5,496 nucleotides of DNA from RGIG7300 sp045657645 (GTDB lineage Bacteria > Bacillota > Clostridia > Oscillospirales > CAG-272). Both the position numbers and the translations under genes were made by a program. Shown here piece after piece: positions 1 to 5,330 of this stretch (positions are counted from its first letter, which is position 1; the number at the start of each line of letters is the position of its first letter). Under the pieces are notes generated by a model. That model was not told the DNA's origin and did no database searches. It saw only the letters and a list, made by a program, of their open reading frames with translations. The stretch is taken from contig JAZOTL010000034.1 in assembly GCA_045657645.1 (NCBI GenBank), positions 1 through 5,496 of the forward strand, read 5' to 3'.

Positions 1-1475
1 TTATGCTTACCTTCTGCCTGAACCTTTTTCTTAATGGTTTCGCGGTATGCTATCTTGGGCGCGGTAAGGTTAACGGATACGTTATATCTTGCTTTAAGTC
101 TGGAAGTAACAACGTCAAGGTGCATATCGCCAAGACCTGAAAGTACAAGCTCTTTTGTTTCTGCGTTGTTTACAAACTTAAGGGTCATATCCTCTTCAAG
201 CATCTTTGTAATACCGGAAGAGATCTTATCCTCATCGCCCTTGCCCTGGGGTTTGATAGCCATAGACATATAAGGTGTGGGATAGCTTATCTTCTTAAAC
301 TCATAGTTTGCACTGCCTGCTGTAAGTGTATCGTTTGTAAAGGTGTTTGCAAGCTTGGGTATCATACCTATATCACCGCAAGCAAGGCTGTCAACCTCTG
401 CCTGTTTCTTACCGCACATAGTGTAGAAGTGTGAGAACTTTTCAGTAGTACCTCTTGTAACGTTGCGCAGAGTCATAGTGTTGTTAAGCTCGCCTGTCAT
501 AACCTTAAAGAAGGACATCTTACCAACAAAGGGATCGGCAATGGTCTTGAATACAAATACGCTTGTATCGGTGGTGTCTGCAATGGGAAGCTCTTTTTCT
601 TCGCCGTTTTCAACAACCGTTTCAACCTTCTTTGCTGTATGGCGGGGGTAGGATTCAAATATTATGTTCAACAGAGCTTCGATACTCCACAGTTTTGTGG
701 AAGAACCACAGATAACGGGGCATATATCGCCTCTTATCATACCCTGGTGGAGAGCTTCAATAGCTTCCTCTGTGGTAATCTCTTCTTCAGCAAAATACTT
801 TTCCATAAGTTCGTCGCTTGTGCTTGCGATAGACTCAAGGAACATATCTCTGTACTTTGCGGCAACGTCTTGGAATTCGGGAGGAATTTCACCCTCTGTA
901 TGTGTACCGGTGTGCTTATCGTATACAAACACAACCTCATCCAGCAGATTAAGGAAGCCTGTAATAACACCGTCAACTCTCATGGGGAGAAGAAGGGGAC
1001 AAACAACGTTACCAAACTTTTCACGCAGTTCGTCGAAAAGCTTTGTGAAGCGTGCTTCGGGGTCGTCAAACTTATTTATAAAGAAGGTTCTGGGCATATT
1101 TATCTCGGATGCCTTTTCCCAAGCAAGTTCAGCACCAACCTCAACACCGTTACGGGCGTCAATAACTATAACGGAAGCGTCTGCTACGCGCAGAGCCTGA
1201 TGTACTTCACCCTCAAAATCCAAAAATCCGGGGGTGTCTATTATATTTATCTTGCAGTCTTCCCAGATAACGGGTGCAAGAGATGTGGAAATTGAAAAGC
1301 CTCTCTTGGTTTCTTCGGGGTCGTAATCACATACTGTGTTTTTGTCTGCGGTATTTCCAAGTCTGTCGGTTGCCTTTGTCATAAAAAGCATCGCCTCTGC
1401 CATAGAGGTCTTACCGCAACCACCGTGACCTAAAAGACATACGTTTCTGATTTGTTTTGTGTTATACTTTGCCAT
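1..1475 (-). CDS. Elongation factor G-like GTPase (EF-G paralogue), partial, C-terminus outside window
   Basis: This is a translational GTPase of the EF-G-like paralogue group rather than canonical FusA. 491 complete codons are visible of a usual 680-700, and the frame is open through the left edge, so the break is only the window limit. Motifs seen: P-loop GHGGCGKT (16-23), switch I RGFSIS (58-63), G3 DTPG (80-83), G4 NKFD (134-137), then domains II and III. The frame leaves the window at AEGKH, where domain IV begins. Canonical EF-G reads GHIDAGKT and DTPGHVDF; here the switch II histidine is Phe84 (DTPGF) and the P-loop carries Cys20, both pointing to the paralogue. The start is the ATG at 1475, with AGGAG 10 bases upstream. 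It has its own promoter and is separated from the radical SAM gene by a terminator. By family it should act on the ribosome; its exact job (translocation, recycling or a stress role) is unknown. Confidence 0.93.
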   Translation of the reverse strand, partial: MAKYNTKQIRNVCLLGHGGCGKTSMAEAMLFMTKATDRLGNTADKNTVCDYDPEETKRGFSISTSLAPVIWEDCKINIIDTPGFLDFEGEVHQALRVADASVIVIDARNGVEVGAELAWEKASEINMPRTFFINKFDDPEARFTKLFDELREKFGNVVCPLLLPMRVDGVITGFLNLLDEVVFVYDKHTGTHTEGEIPPEFQDVAAKYRDMFLESIASTSDELMEKYFAEEEITTEEAIEALHQGMIRGDICPVICGSSTKLWSIEALLNIIFESYPRHTAKKVETVVENGEEKELPIADTTDTSVFVFKTIADPFVGKMSFFKVMTGELNNTMTLRNVTRGTTEKFSHFYTMCGKKQAEVDSLACGDIGMIPKLANTFTNDTLTAGSANYEFKKISYPTPYMSMAIKPQGKGDEDKISSGITKMLEEDMTLKFVNNAETKELVLSGLGDMHLDVVTSRLKARYNVSVNLTAPKIAYRETIKKKVQAEGKH

Positions 1476-1485
1476 ATGATTATCA

Positions 1486-1490
1486 CTCCT
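1486..1490 (-). promoter_or_regulatory. Ribosome binding site of the EF-G-like gene
   Basis: On the minus strand AGGAG (inside AAGGAGTG) lies 10 bases before the ATG at 1475. This supports that ATG as the start. Confidence 0.75.
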
Positions 1491-1529
1491 TGTGTGAGAT
1501 TTACAATTTTATTAACAATGTATACATTT

Positions 1530-1558
1530 ATTATACACGAATAGATAACAATTGGCAA
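1530..1558 (-). promoter_or_regulatory. Sigma-A type promoter of the EF-G-like gene
   Basis: On the minus strand a -35 box TTGCCA (1558-1553) and a perfect -10 box TATAAT (1535-1530) are separated by exactly 17 bases. The expected transcription start is near 1523, leaving a leader of about 48 bases. A perfect 12-base palindrome (1517-1528) sits over the predicted start and could be an operator. Confidence 0.8.
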
Positions 1559-1590
1559 GGGGTATTTTGGTCTTTTTTTCTCTAAAGCGT

Positions 1591-1633
1591 AAAAAATAAA
1601 GGGGGTATTTTGTGCTATTTGCACAAAATACCC
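1591..1633 (-). terminator. Rho-independent terminator of the radical SAM gene
   Basis: A perfect 13-base inverted repeat (arms 1603-1615 and 1621-1633) has a 5-base loop. On the minus strand it is followed, after two C, by TTTATTTTTT (1600-1591). The upstream arm lies inside the last codons of the radical SAM gene, and its TAG stop (1617-1615) falls at the loop/3'-arm junction, so the hairpin overlaps the coding end. There is no T-tract on the plus strand, so it works in one direction. Confidence 0.85.
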
Positions 1634-2523
1634 TGAAAAGTATTATTTTTAGCCTGTAATTTATCTATCTCGTTCATAACGCAAAGCTTCTTCTTTGACC
1701 ATAGGGGAGCAATAAGGGAGTTTGCTACGCCATCCCCCGTTATTCTGCCTATACATATATCCGGTGGCAGGTGTTCAAGCTGTTTTACGCATATACGGGC
1801 ATAATCCTCAAGGGAAATAAGTTCAAAATCGCCCCGTGTATATTCCTTGGCAATGGGTGTGCCTTCTTCAATATACAGCATATGAATTTTAAGCATAAAG
1901 GGATGCAATCGCCCTATTTCCTTTGCCGTTTCAAGCATCATTTCCTCGGTTTCACCGGGCAGGGAATTGATGATGTGTATACACACGTTTATCCCTTCCA
2001 GCTTTTCATACACACGCAAAAAATCCTCATAACTATGTCCGCGGTTTATACGCTTTGCCGTTTTATCGTGTATGGTTTGCAAACCCAATTCAAGTATAAC
2101 AAAATGTTCTTTTGAAAGCTGCTTTAGGTATTCAATCTTTTCATCGTCAAGGCAATCACACCTTGTGGCAATATCTATGCCGCAGGCATCGGGTAATAAA
2201 AGCGCTTCTTCAAACAAGGGCTTTAGCTCCTTCAAATCTGCGTTTGTGTTTGAATAGTTTTGAAAATAGGGTAGAAAAGCCGCACCCGCCCATTTGTCCC
2301 CCAGTTTGCTTGTTTGCTCTTTGTACTGATTTGCAATAGGGGTAAAGGCACACCTATCCTCTCTTCTTTCAAGCGAACAGTAGGTGCATCCGCCTTTGTT
2401 TGGGCAAGTAAGTCCTATATCCAAGGGAATCTTTACACACTTTCTGCCTATGCGGTGGCGTATCATATAATCAAAGGTGTGGTACCTTTTGTTTGTATCT
2501 GAATATTGAAAAGGATTCTTCAT
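1615..2523 (-). CDS. TIGR01212-family radical SAM protein (YhcC/YtqA-like)
   Basis: This is a 302-residue radical SAM protein, the usual length for the YhcC (E. coli)/YtqA (B. subtilis) family, related to Elp3. The likely [4Fe-4S] cysteines are C40, C46 and C49 (CPNKGGCTYC), a CX5CX2C spacing. Other family hallmarks are LPYFQNYSNTNA (84-95), GIDIATRCD (115-123), ELGLQT (145-150), SLPGET (187-192), and the C-terminal TGDGVANSLIAPLW (262-275). No extra domain is present. YtqA has been linked in B. subtilis to wobble-uridine (mnm5s2U-type) tRNA modification; I recall this from literature and transfer it only tentatively. The start is the ATG at 2523, with a modest AGG seven bases upstream. It lies directly behind a terminator-like hairpin after NagB, with no room for a separate promoter. 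Family assignment is firm, substrate is not. Confidence 0.92.
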   Translation of the reverse strand: MKNPFQYSDTNKRYHTFDYMIRHRIGRKCVKIPLDIGLTCPNKGGCTYCSLERREDRCAFTPIANQYKEQTSKLGDKWAGAAFLPYFQNYSNTNADLKELKPLFEEALLLPDACGIDIATRCDCLDDEKIEYLKQLSKEHFVILELGLQTIHDKTAKRINRGHSYEDFLRVYEKLEGINVCIHIINSLPGETEEMMLETAKEIGRLHPFMLKIHMLYIEEGTPIAKEYTRGDFELISLEDYARICVKQLEHLPPDICIGRITGDGVANSLIAPLWSKKKLCVMNEIDKLQAKNNTFQGILCK

Positions 2524-2535
2524 ATATATACCTAT

Positions 2536-2564
2536 AAAAACAGGGTTGCGTTTGCAACCCTGTT
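2536..2564 (-). terminator. Terminator or attenuator hairpin between NagB and the radical SAM gene
   Basis: An 11-base stem (2539-2549 with 2554-2564), core CAGGGTTGC/GCAACCCTG, closes a four-base loop. On the minus strand it runs into a short T-tract (2540-2536) then AT. It starts six bases after the NagB stop and ends just before the AGG ribosome site (2533-2531) of the next gene. As a terminator it would end the upstream operon. Because the next gene's start is only 13 bases past the stem, it may be leaky or regulated. Confidence 0.8.
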
Positions 2565-2569
2565 ACCTA

Positions 2570-3337
2570 TTAAAGTTTAGCCGCACTGTCGGGGTCGAGA
2601 TACATCGTTGCATCGTCGTGTAATCTCATTGCAGTTGCAGGGCACTTTTCGTTTATCTCTGTATTGTTGCAGGTTGCGTATACCGCATCAGCCTTTGTTG
2701 CGGCAGGAACCGAACAAACAAGCTTCTTTGCCTTCATAAATACGGGGATAGTAAGTGAAAGTGCGTGGGTGGGAACGTCGTCTATGGTAGCAAAGCAACC
2801 GTCATTTACCTGCTGCTGGCGGCATATGGGGTCAAGCTCTACTATCTTTACAAGCTTTGTATCGTTAAAATCCGCAACGGGGGGATCGTTAAACGCAATG
2901 TGTCCGTTTTCGCCGATACCCATAAGTATCATATCAACGGGATGTGATTCAAGAAGCTCTGTGTAACGCTTGCAGGTAGCTTCGGGGTCATTTGCATCGG
3001 GTGCAAGGTAGTTTACGCTCTTGAAGGGGACAAGGTCGAATATCGCTCTTGCAAGGAAGTTACCAAATCCCTGGGGAGCGTCCTTTGCAAGGCCGATGTA
3101 CTCGTCCATATGGAAAGCGTTAATCTTATTCCATTCAATACCCTCTGTAGCTACGAGAGCCGCAAGAGTTTCGTTCTGTGAAGGAGCTGCCGCAAAGATG
3201 ATATTAAGCTCATCCTTTTGCGCCTGGAGTTCCTTTATGTATTCTGCCGCATCTGCTGCTGCTACCTCTCCCATTGCCTTGCGGGAGTCCATTACTTTAA
3301 CTGTAAGCTTGTCTGCTTTAAATTCCTTAACTATCAT
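2570..3337 (-). CDS. nagB: NagB-family glucosamine-6-phosphate deaminase/isomerase-like protein
   Basis: A 255-residue protein of the NagB/RpiA/6-phosphogluconolactonase fold, close to the 240-265 residues usual for NagB. Known members convert glucosamine-6-phosphate to fructose-6-phosphate plus ammonia in the cytoplasm. Seen here: HMDEYIGL (76-83) with the catalytic Asp-Glu-Tyr; MGIGENGHIAFNDP (139-152) with His146; and THALSLTIPVFMKAKK (190-205). Two departures from E. coli NagB stand out. The phosphate-loop TGGTP is replaced by AAPSQNET (50-57), and the FNEP glutamate is Asp151. The family is clear but the true substrate could be another amino-sugar or sugar phosphate. The ATG at 3337 is preceded by AAGAGG, which overlaps the stop of the ASRT gene, with a nine-base gap, so the two are probably translationally coupled. 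A terminator-like hairpin follows directly. Confidence 0.85.
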   Translation of the reverse strand: MIVKEFKADKLTVKVMDSRKAMGEVAAADAAEYIKELQAQKDELNIIFAAAPSQNETLAALVATEGIEWNKINAFHMDEYIGLAKDAPQGFGNFLARAIFDLVPFKSVNYLAPDANDPEATCKRYTELLESHPVDMILMGIGENGHIAFNDPPVADFNDTKLVKIVELDPICRQQQVNDGCFATIDDVPTHALSLTIPVFMKAKKLVCSVPAATKADAVYATCNNTEINEKCPATAMRLHDDATMYLDPDSAAKL

Positions 3338-3346
3338 TTTTACCTC

Positions 3347-3715
3347 TTAATCGTCGTATGTATGACCCTGTACTGTGTAGAATGCCATATTGGGCTGGCG
3401 TGTATCAAGACGGCCGAATACCGCAAAAATAGGCTTATCGCTGTTTAATACCATTGCGTACTGACCAAAGGGAATCTGGTACTGCTCCTCACCTACGGGG
3501 CTGTCCAGTCTGTTACACTTAACGCGCTTACCGCCTACCTTTATGGTAATTCCTTCAATGGGATCTCTATCCTCAAAAAGGATAGTCATTTTAACGGTGG
3601 CTTCTTCATCGTTTAAGTTGAGTATCATAAGGGACTCATGAGCCTCTATTTCGGTTCCGTCCTTGGGGGGCAATTCGCCGTCAGCGAACACCCAATTCTT
3701 CTTTCCTTTTTCCAT
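3347..3715 (-). CDS. Sensory rhodopsin transducer (ASRT) family protein
   Basis: A 122-residue cytosolic protein matching the Anabaena sensory rhodopsin transducer along its whole length (ASRT is about 125 residues). Shared signatures are W8 then ADGELPP (11-17), the HESLMILNLNDEEATV stretch (26-41), the ILFEDRDPI strand (45-53), and GRLDTRQPNMAF (101-112), corresponding to TRLDSRQAENAL in ASRT. The family is a small beta-sandwich. Comparative work on it proposed small-molecule, probably sugar, binding, with rhodopsin coupling a special case. No signal peptide or membrane segment is seen. A longer reading from a TTG at 3736 is rejected, because ATG 3715 has AGGAG eight bases upstream and the shorter form aligns with the family. 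It lies between a HEAT-repeat gene and NagB with gaps of 14 and 9 bases, so an operon is near certain. No rhodopsin is in the window. Confidence 0.87.
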   Translation of the reverse strand: MEKGKKNWVFADGELPPKDGTEIEAHESLMILNLNDEEATVKMTILFEDRDPIEGITIKVGGKRVKCNRLDSPVGEEQYQIPFGQYAMVLNSDKPIFAVFGRLDTRQPNMAFYTVQGHTYDD

Positions 3716-3723
3716 TTTTCTAT

Positions 3724-3728
3724 CTCCT
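3724..3728 (-). promoter_or_regulatory. Ribosome binding site fixing the ASRT gene start
   Basis: On the minus strand AGGAG lies eight bases before the ATG at 3715 and just after the TAA stop (3732-3730) of the HEAT gene. It selects the ATG over an upstream in-frame TTG at 3736, which has no such site. Confidence 0.75.
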
Positions 3729-3729
3729 A

Positions 3730-4083
3730 TTACCAACGGGGAGCGCGGTCTTTTGCCTCAAGGAGAGTATCGTTGAGAGCCTTTATAACACGCTCGGATG
3801 TTTCTTGCTGAATAAAGTGCTGAATTGTGTCAAATTCCTTCTTTGTGGCAATTCTGCCAAGGGCCATTGCGGCGTTGTACTTAACAACGTCCTCTTCGTC
3901 CTTCTTAAAGCAGTCAAGCAGGGTTTCGCAAGCTTCCTTTGCGCGTATTCTGCCCAGAGCCGCGTATGCCTTTGCACGGTTGGTCTTGTTTTCATCGGTG
4001 GTGGCAATCTTTATTACCTTGCCAACTCTGCCTTTTTCAACCCAAGCGTTAAGCTTGTCTTCGATATCTCTTGAGAAAAACAT
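3730..4083 (-). CDS. Small HEAT-repeat protein
   Basis: A 117-residue all-alpha protein with HEAT-like (PBS-lyase type) repeats. The repeated phrase is visible as TNRAKAYAALGRIRAKEACETLLDCF (34-59) and VVKYNAAMALGRIATKKEFDTIQHF (66-90), giving about two and a half repeats. The last helix is SERVIKALNDTLLEA (96-110). It has no signal peptide or membrane segment and is charged overall. HEAT repeats usually make a curved protein-binding surface, so a scaffold or partner role for the ASRT or NagB protein is plausible but not shown. No catalytic motif is seen. The ATG at 4083 has GGAGG eight bases upstream. It heads the unit with the ASRT gene 14 bases downstream. Exact function is unknown. Confidence 0.85.
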   Translation of the reverse strand: MFFSRDIEDKLNAWVEKGRVGKVIKIATTDENKTNRAKAYAALGRIRAKEACETLLDCFKKDEEDVVKYNAAMALGRIATKKEFDTIQHFIQQETSERVIKALNDTLLEAKDRAPRW

Positions 4084-4128
4084 TGGTTTTTCCTCCCTGA
4101 ATAATTATTTTTATTTCTTAATAATACA

Positions 4129-4160
4129 ATTATATCCTTTGTTTATGAATATACTGTGAA
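4129..4160 (-). promoter_or_regulatory. Probable promoter of the HEAT-ASRT-NagB operon
   Basis: On the minus strand a perfect TATAAT (4134-4129) lies 45 bases before the HEAT start codon in an A/T-rich leader. The best upstream -35 match is TTCACA (4160-4155), but its spacer is 20 bases, so the -35 is weak or an activator may be needed. No terminator separates it from the flavoprotein gene upstream, so readthrough from that gene is also possible. Confidence 0.4.
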
Positions 4161-4182
4161 CGGCGCAGAAATATATCATTTT

Positions 4183-4812
4183 TTATCGTATAAAATCGGT
4201 TCTGTTGGTTCTGTCGGGTATGGGGTGCTTTATGCCTGCCGCTTCTGCAAAGCCAATAGACTTTATGAGCCAAGCCATATTATCCGCAAGATTGCGCATT
4301 GTTTGCATACCCTCCGCATCTGTCTTTACCTGTTCGGGGTTGCTTCCGTGTACAATGTTCCAATATGTAGAGGATACAACGGGCATACAGCTTATGGTAA
4401 AGTATTTGTTAAGCTGGTCAAGGGCTGCAGTTGTACCGCCTCTTCTTGCTACGGCAACAGCTGCACCCGGCTTGTATCTAAAGGCATCTGCTCCGCTGTA
4501 AAAAGCACGGTCAAGGGCGCAGGTAAGGTTACCGTCAGCCGAAGCGTAATGTACAGGTGTGGCAAAAACAAAGCCGTCGCATTCTCTTGCCTTTTCTATC
4601 AGGGCGTTTACCCTGTCGTTATCTCCAAAAGCGCATTTGCCGGGAGCTTTTGCGCAGGCCTTGCAGCCTCTGCAACCGCCGTCAACACTTGTTCCAAGCC
4701 AGAAAATCTCGCTGTCTACACCTCTTTTTTCAAGCTGTTCTTTTATTTCGCAAAGGGCGGTGTAGGTGCTGTTCTTTTCCTTAGGGCTTCCGTTTAAAAG
4801 TAAAACCTTCAT
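4183..4812 (-). CDS. Flavodoxin-fold NAD(P)H-dependent oxidoreductase / iron-sulfur flavoprotein-like
   Basis: A 209-residue cytosolic flavoprotein of the NADPH-dependent FMN reductase/Isf group. The N-terminal LLLNGSPKEKNSTYTAL (4-20) is the FMN phosphate loop. ATPVHYASADGNLTCALDRAFY (84-105) forms the isoalloxazine side and dimer region, and RRGGTTAALDQLNKYF follows from about 123. Cysteines 47, 50, 53 and 60 (CRGCKAC then C60) give a compact CX2CX2CX6C set, like that which holds a [4Fe-4S] cluster in iron-sulfur flavoproteins; cluster binding is inferred. Such proteins move electrons between ferredoxin or NAD(P)H and small oxidants in anaerobes. The ATG at 4812 has AGGAG seven bases upstream. 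It has its own consensus-like promoter and is divergent from the tRNA-Leu gene. I see no hairpin terminator after the stop. The physiological substrate cannot be read from sequence. Confidence 0.88.
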   Translation of the reverse strand: MKVLLLNGSPKEKNSTYTALCEIKEQLEKRGVDSEIFWLGTSVDGGCRGCKACAKAPGKCAFGDNDRVNALIEKARECDGFVFATPVHYASADGNLTCALDRAFYSGADAFRYKPGAAVAVARRGGTTAALDQLNKYFTISCMPVVSSTYWNIVHGSNPEQVKTDAEGMQTMRNLADNMAWLIKSIGFAEAAGIKHPIPDRTNRTDFIR

Positions 4813-4857
4813 TGTATATCTCCTCGTTATCCTTTTTATCTGAATGTTAATATAACC

Positions 4858-4886
4858 ATTATAATTTATGCACCGTTAAATTACAA
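4858..4886 (-). promoter_or_regulatory. Promoter of the flavoprotein gene
   Basis: On the minus strand a -35 box TTGTAA (4886-4881) and a perfect -10 box TATAAT (4863-4858) are separated by exactly 17 bases. They lie 46 bases before the start codon. It is back-to-back with the tRNA promoter, leaving only 18 bases between the two -35 boxes. Confidence 0.75.
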
Positions 4887-4904
4887 TATTATTTTAAAAA
4901 AGTC

Positions 4905-4933
4905 TTGCATTAGTATTTTTATTGTGATATACT
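4905..4933 (+). promoter_or_regulatory. Promoter of tRNA-Leu
   Basis: A -35 box TTGCAT (4905-4910) and a -10 box TATACT (4928-4933) are separated by exactly 17 bases. Transcription should begin near 4940, about ten bases before the mature tRNA 5' end, the short leader typical of a single tRNA gene. Confidence 0.75.
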
Positions 4934-4950
4934 ATACAGGCAGTTCACAC

Positions 4951-5037
4951 GCCGGTGTGATGGAATTGGCAGACGTGCCGGACTCAAAATCCGGTCCTGG
5001 CGACAGGGTGCGGGTTCGACCCCCGCCACCGGCACCA
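4951..5037 (+). tRNA. tRNA-Leu (anticodon CAA)
   Basis: An 87-base class II tRNA with encoded CCA. The acceptor stem pairs GCCGGTG (4951-4957) with CACCGGC (5027-5033), followed by the discriminator A5034 and CCA 5035-5037. The anticodon stem CCGGA/TCCGG closes the loop CTCAAAA, with anticodon CAA at 4985-4987, reading UUG leucine codons. The long variable arm (4995-5009) has a CCTG/CAGG stem with a GCGA tetraloop. The T arm is GCGGG-TTCGACC-CCCGC (5010-5026). All stems pair without mismatch, so it looks functional. Transcription is from its own promoter and ends in a hairpin directly downstream. Confidence 0.97.
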
Positions 5038-5040
5038 CGA

Positions 5041-5078
5041 AAAAAGTCACTTTTGTCTACCGACAAAGGTGACTTTTT
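5041..5078 (+). terminator. Terminator of tRNA-Leu
   Basis: A 17-base inverted repeat (5041-5057 with 5062-5078) has one G-T pair, a four-base loop, and A5/T5 outer ends. It begins three bases after the CCA end. The T-tract (5074-5078) is also the outer end of the left inverted repeat of the hairpin-array element. On the minus strand the stem ends in six T, so it could terminate in both directions. Confidence 0.85.
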
Positions 5079-5330
5079 CAATGATATCCGTTCCTTTCGG
5101 AACGGGTGATATATCTTCGATATGATATCGCTCTGCGAGCGATGATATATGCCTTGGCATATGAAGGAACGGATATTATTATGAGCGCAGTGAATAACAA
5201 GGTCCCGGGGTACCCGCCCGAAATCTTTGATTTCGTCAGCGGGTCGGGTTCTTATATCATATTTGCATTGCAAATATATCATACGGCAACACCGTATATC
5301 ATATCGCGTAAGCGATATATCATTGAAAAA
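5074..5330. mobile_element. Palindromic hairpin-array element (MITE-like, non-coding)
   Basis: The ends are a perfect 14-base inverted repeat, TTTTTCAATGATAT (5074-5087) and its complement (5317-5330), extending to 18 bases with one mismatch (5070-5087 with 5317-5334). Inside, TGATAT recurs at 5082, 5107, 5123 and 5143. Its reverse complement ATATCA recurs at 5254, 5276, 5296 and 5317. Between these are small stems of differing sequence at 5088-5105, 5111-5123, 5127-5143, 5147-5162, 5259-5277, 5281-5297 and 5301-5318. A longer GC-rich central stem spans 5212-5244. The 13-base arms 5084-5096 and 5164-5176 can also pair over a distance. No transposase and no clear target duplication are seen. 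The inverted symmetry suggests a non-autonomous mobile repeat or a structured RNA; I cannot name a family. This element accounts for most of the 350-base stretch between the tRNA and the next gene. Confidence 0.7.

Noticed and set aside
639..1295. A 218-residue plus-strand open frame
   Set aside because: It is antisense to the clear EF-G-like gene and matches no family I recognise.
3716..3736. N-terminal extension of the ASRT gene from a TTG codon
   Set aside because: It overlaps the HEAT stop codon and ribosome site, and adds seven residues not expected in the family; the ATG at 3715 has a good ribosome site.
4156..4797. A 213-residue cysteine- and serine-rich plus-strand open frame
   Set aside because: It is a shadow of the flavoprotein gene on the opposite strand.
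4924..5109. A 61-residue plus-strand open frame with GVMELADVPDSKSGPGDRVRVRPPPPAP
   Set aside because: This is a translation straight through tRNA-Leu, a common false gene.
4932..5282. A 116-residue minus-strand open frame containing GGGGRTRTLSPGPDFESG
   Set aside because: Its C-terminal half is the antisense of tRNA-Leu, a well-known spurious protein pattern, and the rest is a reading of the hairpin-array element.
5081..5322. CRISPR array
   Set aside because: The TGATAT/ATATCA spacing units are only six bases and invert midway, and the intervals are self-complementary hairpins, not unique spacers.
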